From assembly GCF_019218635.1 (NCBI RefSeq), contig NZ_JAHUZB010000009.1, positions 19,950-83,949 on the forward strand: a stretch of 64,000 nt of DNA. The letters run 5' to 3'. The stretch's first letter is position 1, and every line of letters starts with the position of its first letter. The notes below the pieces were generated by a model. The model made no database searches. It had not been told where the DNA came from and was given only the letters and a program-made list of their open reading frames with translations. This document shows, piece by piece, positions 60,256 through 64,000 of the stretch. A program made the translations under genes and the position numbers. The stretch comes from Enterococcus alishanensis. GTDB lineage: Bacteria; Bacillota; Bacilli; Lactobacillales; Enterococcaceae.

Positions 60256-60686
60256 AAAACCATCTCCTTTATTATTTTTTGTTGAATAGGAAAATTAATA
60301 TTTCTTGTTGAACAGGATACTAGTCGTATTTTTTTTCAATATCAATTTCCAAAGTATAAAAACACGATTTCCTCAATTATAAAATAACAACATTATAAAA
60401 ATAAATATTATTAAAAAAGCATTTCCAACCCTTTAAAAATACGGGTAATCAGAGGTTTCACTTTTTTTATTATTTTAAAATTCCATGACATCATTAAATT
60501 ACAGTAGTTATTTTTATTTAATAAAAGAGCTACCTAGTTAAGTATTTGAAGGTAAAAAAAATTGGCTCACTGCCAATCAAATCATTTTTAAAGTTCCTGA
60601 GGCAAAGTTTAAAAAGAAAGAATGCTCTACATTTCTAACAATAAATCAAGCAGGGATTTCCAATACTATTATTATTTTCGTGCATG
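60256..60686. other. gad operon upstream region
   Basis: It holds the gad promoter and a direct repeat TTGTTGAATAGGA / TTGTTGAACAGGA (60281-60316). The rest, to the next terminator, is AT-rich and without genes. Confidence 0.4.
60317..60345 (-). promoter_or_regulatory. gadC-gadB-murI promoter
   Basis: On the minus strand TTGATA (60345-60340) and TAGTAT (60322-60317), spacing 17, about 60 bp before the gadC start. Two TTGTTGAAYAGGA direct repeats lie between it and the start and could bind a regulator. Confidence 0.5.
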
Positions 60687-60722
60687 CAAAAAAGCCCAAA
60701 AGAGCCTGCTCTTTTGGGCTTT
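60687..60722 (-). terminator. Terminator after the PVA-like hydrolase gene
   Basis: AAAGCCCAAAAGAG and CTCTTTTGGGCTTT form a 14-bp stem with a four-base loop; on the minus strand a T run follows. Confidence 0.85.
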
Positions 60723-60836
60723 ATATATATATTTCTCTAGATAGACGACAATTCATTTACCGAAAATACAAACAAAACATCAGTAAAAATTATCCTATTT
60801 TTATAAAAGTTAACTAGTAAATGCACGTGTGCAAAC

Positions 60837-61823
60837 CTACTCATTCAAGTTTGTCGCAGTAAATATGTTTTTAAAATCATATTGTGTTGGTTCTGTGGCA
60901 TTTACTAACTCTTCAGTCAGACTTACTGAGTATACTGTTTGATTACTGTAGTCATTAAAGTAATAAACCTTATTATTTAAATCAAAGGCCGCTCTATATT
61001 GTGTATAATCAACCGAACCATCATCTTTCATATTAATACCTTTAGGAATAGTCACATTATTAAGAATATGAAATATATTATTCAGTACTTCATTATTGGA
61101 ACCTGATTTATCTATATACTCTTTCATATATGCTGTTCGAACGAACCGTTCTGGAGGAGTTAATCCACCAGGTAGGCCAAATGTTCCAGAACCCTGACCA
61201 AAAGGATGAAAATTAAGACCATTTACTTTTTTGTTAGGAGTATTCGTTGGTGATAAATTCAAATAATTATTTAGATTTTTTATATGCCAATTTAAATCTG
61301 GACTATTTGTCATTACACCTACAGGATTGTTAATTAAATTCAGTTGTTGGTTATTCGTTTCAATTACGACTGTCTCACCTGTTTTATCAGTAATTATAAA
61401 ATGTAGCGGAGGGACTATTCCTAATAATTTAATTTCACTGCTAACAATTGAAACTTCAGACAAACGTAATCTTAATTCATTGATCGATTCAATTTCTCCC
61501 AACACCCATAAAATAAATTCATGAGGCGCAAAATTTAGCTTATTTGGAGCAGGAATGCTACTGTAAGAAGCTTCATTTGGATAATACAATTCAGCGATGG
61601 CCAGACCTTTTTCATTCACACCATCTGCTAGTACATACTCATCGATCTTTCTACCTGTACCAACACAACCATATTTTGTTTTTTGATCCTTAGAAAATAC
61701 GCTCTGCCACTTATAATTCCTTGGTATCACAGTTGGCTTCCCATTAAGGCTAAAACCAAAGTCCATCGTTCTGGCTAGAAAATTGTTACCACTATCAGCT
61801 TGCAATGTTAAGCTAGTACACAT
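60837..61823 (-). CDS. Linear amide C-N hydrolase (penicillin V acylase-like, Ntn fold)
   Basis: 328 residues. After Met removal, Cys2 is the N-terminal nucleophile (MCTSLTLQADSGNNFLARTM). Arg18, Asp21, the Asn in GVMTNSPDLNWH and the Arg in PPERFVRTAYM complete the site. The middle (HPFGQGSGTFGLPGGLTP) and NIFHILNNVTIPKGI match penicillin V acylase better than typical bile salt hydrolase, which has GRNFDYE rather than ARTMDF. The natural substrate is unknown; bile salts and N-acyl amino acid or lactone signals are candidates. GGAGGG precedes ATG. Confidence 0.85.
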   Translation of the reverse strand: MCTSLTLQADSGNNFLARTMDFGFSLNGKPTVIPRNYKWQSVFSKDQKTKYGCVGTGRKIDEYVLADGVNEKGLAIAELYYPNEASYSSIPAPNKLNFAPHEFILWVLGEIESINELRLRLSEVSIVSSEIKLLGIVPPLHFIITDKTGETVVIETNNQQLNLINNPVGVMTNSPDLNWHIKNLNNYLNLSPTNTPNKKVNGLNFHPFGQGSGTFGLPGGLTPPERFVRTAYMKEYIDKSGSNNEVLNNIFHILNNVTIPKGINMKDDGSVDYTQYRAAFDLNNKVYYFNDYSNQTVYSVSLTEELVNATEPTQYDFKNIFTATNLNE

Positions 61824-61860
61824 AAAAAACCCTCCATAAGATAAAGTAATATTTTTATTT

Positions 61861-62376
61861 CTATTTTTTTAATTTAAAATATATGACTATTTCTGAAATA
61901 GTCATGGCTATAAACCAAACACCTAAAAATCTTGTCAGGGTTAAAATTGTTCCAAAGGGATTAAATAGGAGAACAAATCCAAATGCTAATACTAATATAG
62001 AGTACAAGATACCAAACTTAAGTTTAAAGCCAATATTTTCAATAAGTTGAAATACGCCATTAATAATAAACACTATCCCTATGACAATTGGAAAGAAAGA
62101 TAAAATTCCTTTGGAGAAAAATAAGATAATAAATGAAAACAGCAACTGAAATATCCCGATATATAAATCAATCCCAATCGTATTTAATTTCTTTTTTAAC
62201 TTATATGAAGCATAAAAATGAAGCATACTTGATACGAATAAATAAATTGATAAAATATAAATAGTTAAATTGATCACCTTGTTAGGGCTAACCAGAAGTA
62301 GTACTCCCAAAACAAAATAAGTAAGTAATCTAATGAATAATGAATCTCGTAAAGATTTTGTTACACTCACTAACAT
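61861..62376 (-). CDS. HdeD/DUF308-family membrane protein
   Basis: 171 residues with six short hydrophobic helices in paired form, ending GTILTLTRFLGVWFIAMTIS and VIYFKLKK. Successive pairs (LLVSPNKVINLTIYILSIYLFV, ILSFFPIVIGIVFIINGVFQLI, LFNPFGTILTLTRFLGVWFI) show the internal repeat of DUF308/HdeD proteins. E. coli HdeD is linked with acid resistance, but a role here is not proven. GGGGACT is upstream. It is 37 bp upstream of the hydrolase gene and may be co-transcribed with it. Confidence 0.75.
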   Translation of the reverse strand: MLVSVTKSLRDSLFIRLLTYFVLGVLLLVSPNKVINLTIYILSIYLFVSSMLHFYASYKLKKKLNTIGIDLYIGIFQLLFSFIILFFSKGILSFFPIVIGIVFIINGVFQLIENIGFKLKFGILYSILVLAFGFVLLFNPFGTILTLTRFLGVWFIAMTISEIVIYFKLKK

Positions 62377-62498
62377 ACAAAGTCCCCTTTCTTGAAAAAC
62401 AAATGCGCTTTAATTTGATATTTTTAATCATAATAAGTTCAAGAATAAATTCATTCTTTATTAATAGCAAGTATTTTGAATATACAATATGAGCGAGT

Positions 62499-62532
62499 CA
62501 AAAAAAGACAGAAACTATTCAGTTTCTGTCTA
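62499..62532 (-). terminator. Terminator after the DUF1361 gene
   Basis: AGACAGAAACT-GAAT-AGTTTCTGTCT and T7 on the minus strand. Confidence 0.85.
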
Positions 62533-62586
62533 TCATTGAAATATTTTTTCCATACCCATTAAATAGGATGATATAAAGGTAACTAC

Positions 62587-63222
62587 TTACAGTATAAAAG
62601 TTCCTTTTCTAGAAGATAAAACGAAAAATAAAAGAGTTTGTAAAATAGTAAATAGTAAAATAAATGCCATAGAGTGCAAAGTAAAAATTGTGGGGATATA
62701 CTGCAATATCGATATGGGATGGGTTAGCGCATTTACACTATTAAGTCTTAAGAAACGTCCCAAAAAAACACCCGTACTAATCAAAAAAAACAGGATAAGT
62801 TGGATTGCTAAAGTTTTATTTCGTGTCCATGAATACTTTTCCGATAACAATCTCAAAATAGCTTGTTCACTTTGTACACCTAAGACATACAGGCTTATAA
62901 TTCCCCCTACTACCAAGAAGAACATAAACCAAACTAAAATATTCTCTGACATAATTAGATTGGATGAAGTATAAAAATTGATACGATTTAAGTGAACTAG
63001 ATCTGTTAATAAATAGGCATTGTTGGGAATAAATAGGATATAAAAAATTAAAAGTACTGTGGTGCTTTTTTTTTGAAATCTATACTTCATAAAAGCATAA
63101 ATTTCCAATGGTAAGTAAGCTAGCAAAGAGTCGATCAATAAAAAATGGATCGGTAAATCATATACATAAAATGGTATAAGAACAATAATGTAAATACTAA
63201 ATAGAACTCTAATTTGCTTCAT
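62587..63222 (-). CDS. DUF1361-family membrane protein
   Basis: About 211 residues from ATG 63222; ATG 63234, nearer the GGAGG, is an alternative. Six or so helices, with the DUF1361 hallmarks FIPNNAYLLTDLVHL in a loop and GRFLRLNSVNAL after a later helix, consistent with a membrane protein of uncertain function. The N-terminal VLFSIYIIVLIPFYVYDLPIHF and the C-terminal LLFFVLSSRKG are membrane-spanning. Monocistronic, with its own terminator. Confidence 0.75.
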   Translation of the reverse strand: MKQIRVLFSIYIIVLIPFYVYDLPIHFLLIDSLLAYLPLEIYAFMKYRFQKKSTTVLLIFYILFIPNNAYLLTDLVHLNRINFYTSSNLIMSENILVWFMFFLVVGGIISLYVLGVQSEQAILRLLSEKYSWTRNKTLAIQLILFFLISTGVFLGRFLRLNSVNALTHPISILQYIPTIFTLHSMAFILLFTILQTLLFFVLSSRKGTFIL

Positions 63223-63567
63223 GTTATCTATCATTCCTCCGTTAAAGACTGCATTCATTTTAAGATGTCTTAGTCCTATATTTTAATATAAACAAGCACT
63301 TTAAAACAGTAATAAGTGCACAACTAAAAATAACACTGTTTGAGTCAAAATAAAATGCGTAGACTAGGATTCTTAGCTAAAATAAAAGTATTGCCTGTGG
63401 GGATATCTATAACGGATAGTTCCAACTTTAATCTGTATACAATCCATATGGTACATTCCAAAAACTAATAAAGCGGCTGCACAACAAATTCGTAGATATG
63501 AAAAAAGCGTCACCTTTAGATATACCCTAAATGGACAATAATAGGATTTATGAAAGGAGATAAAATT

Positions 63568-63627
63568 ATGACAAAGGAAACTTTTTTGTATTTGTGCAAT
63601 TTAGTAGTTGAAAAAATTACAATATAA
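63568..63627 (+). CDS. Possible 19-residue peptide
   Basis: MTKETFLYLCNLVVEKITI after a good AAAGGAGA. It is short and lacks family features; it may be a small peptide gene or a truncated remnant. Confidence 0.25.
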   Translation: MTKETFLYLCNLVVEKITI

Positions 63628-63690
63628 TTCCAAAAGTGACAGGTATTCTGATAAGTGATTCTAGCTATACCAATTCAAATTCACAAAAGC

Positions 63691-63714
63691 AGCCCACCAA
63701 AAGCTTGGTGGGCT
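63691..63714 (+). terminator. Hairpin, possible terminator
   Basis: AGCCCACCAA and TTGGTGGGCT pair around AAGC. No long T run. Confidence 0.45.
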
Positions 63715-64000
63715 TGTTGCTTGGGTTACGCGGGATTATATCAACTAATATTTTTTTGGCGGATATCAATATAAAAAGCAACCATTTTCCAAATTCTTAA
63801 ACATGTTCGTGGGTAATTATACATTATAACCAGAAAGACACTTCTCTTTCTACTAGGCAATTTATAAAAAAATTTGAAAAATTATTTAATTACTTTTGAA
63901 CAATATTTAAATTTACAATTTTTACACTATAATTTGAGTGCATTTTAATTCCTTATCTAAACATATGTTACTTCATTGATTTTATACTTATATTTACCTA

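Larger units (their letters stand above)
63223..64000. other. AT-rich right end, one possible mini-ORF
   Basis: Apart from the mini-ORF at 63568 and the hairpin at 63691-63714, nothing is recognised. The window ends in non-coding sequence. Confidence 0.35.

Noticed and set aside
60837..61823. Bile salt hydrolase (cbh) as a firm name
   Set aside because: ARTMDF at the active site and the overall sequence look closer to penicillin V acylase; substrate preference cannot be read from sequence.

Overview
The window looks like chromosomal DNA of a low-GC Gram-positive lactic acid bacterium, most likely an Enterococcus or a close relative. The reasons are WxL-domain cell-wall proteins with their DUF916/DUF3324 partner, LPXTG-type small proteins, an Fst/Ldr-type toxin array, a gadC-gadB glutamate decarboxylase operon, PTS genes and strong AGGAGG ribosome binding sites. 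This is inference from gene content; no rRNA or tRNA gene was seen.

Layout. 1-4030 (+): small membrane proteins, a CsaA-like protein, a MarR regulator overlapping a cysteine-less rhodanese, and a cysteine-less CMD-family protein. 4367-7187 (-): HelD helicase overlapping an AraC-type regulator, divergent from a GyrI-like protein at 7410. 8006-9731 (+): three poorly characterised proteins. 9908-13743 (-): a small surface-protein cluster (pectate-lyase-like adhesin, membrane-anchored protein, secreted protein, LPKTN-type protein), followed by a decayed gene. 14136-16347: an aldo/keto reductase remnant, then Lrp-LysE-DUF1989 genes and a truncated PQ-loop gene. 16530-19441 (+): TVP38-family protein and a P-type ATPase. 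19499-24317 (-): a rare-sugar PTS operon divergent from its probable LacI regulator at 24528.

25580-26920 holds a tandem array of four Fst/Ldr-type type I toxin-antitoxin units, about 377 bp apart: one 5'-truncated, two intact, one lacking its start codon. Their toxin-start and antitoxin segments co-vary unit by unit. 26973-34399 (-): a decayed gene and two very large secreted proteins that share RLYNxxxGEHFYT-type repeats (DUF5648-like). 34768-47343 (-): a complete WxL operon (WxL protein, DUF916/DUF3324 protein, LPQTG protein, a 3167-residue nine-module leucine-rich-repeat WxL protein, a small membrane protein and an atypical winged-helix regulator). A tyrosine recombinase follows at 47713-48819, flanked by paired TTGACGG direct repeats.

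48865-51707 is mostly non-coding, with an unknown protein and a leader-peptide-like ORF before two unknown genes. 51708-53745 (-): a P1B-4-type metal ATPase whose promoter spacer is an ArsR-type operator. 54095-60255 (-): an Mga-like regulator and a gadC-gadB-murI operon. 60837-63222 (-): a penicillin V acylase-like hydrolase, an HdeD-like protein and a DUF1361 protein.

Functionally, the window mixes cell-surface display (three separate surface loci), acid or bile-related functions (gad, HdeD-like, Ntn-hydrolase), metal export, rare-sugar use and a toxin-antitoxin array. The many remnants (aldo/keto reductase, PQ-loop, DUF5648 repeat, frameshifted gene, degenerate toxin units) mark it as an accessory, rearranging region.
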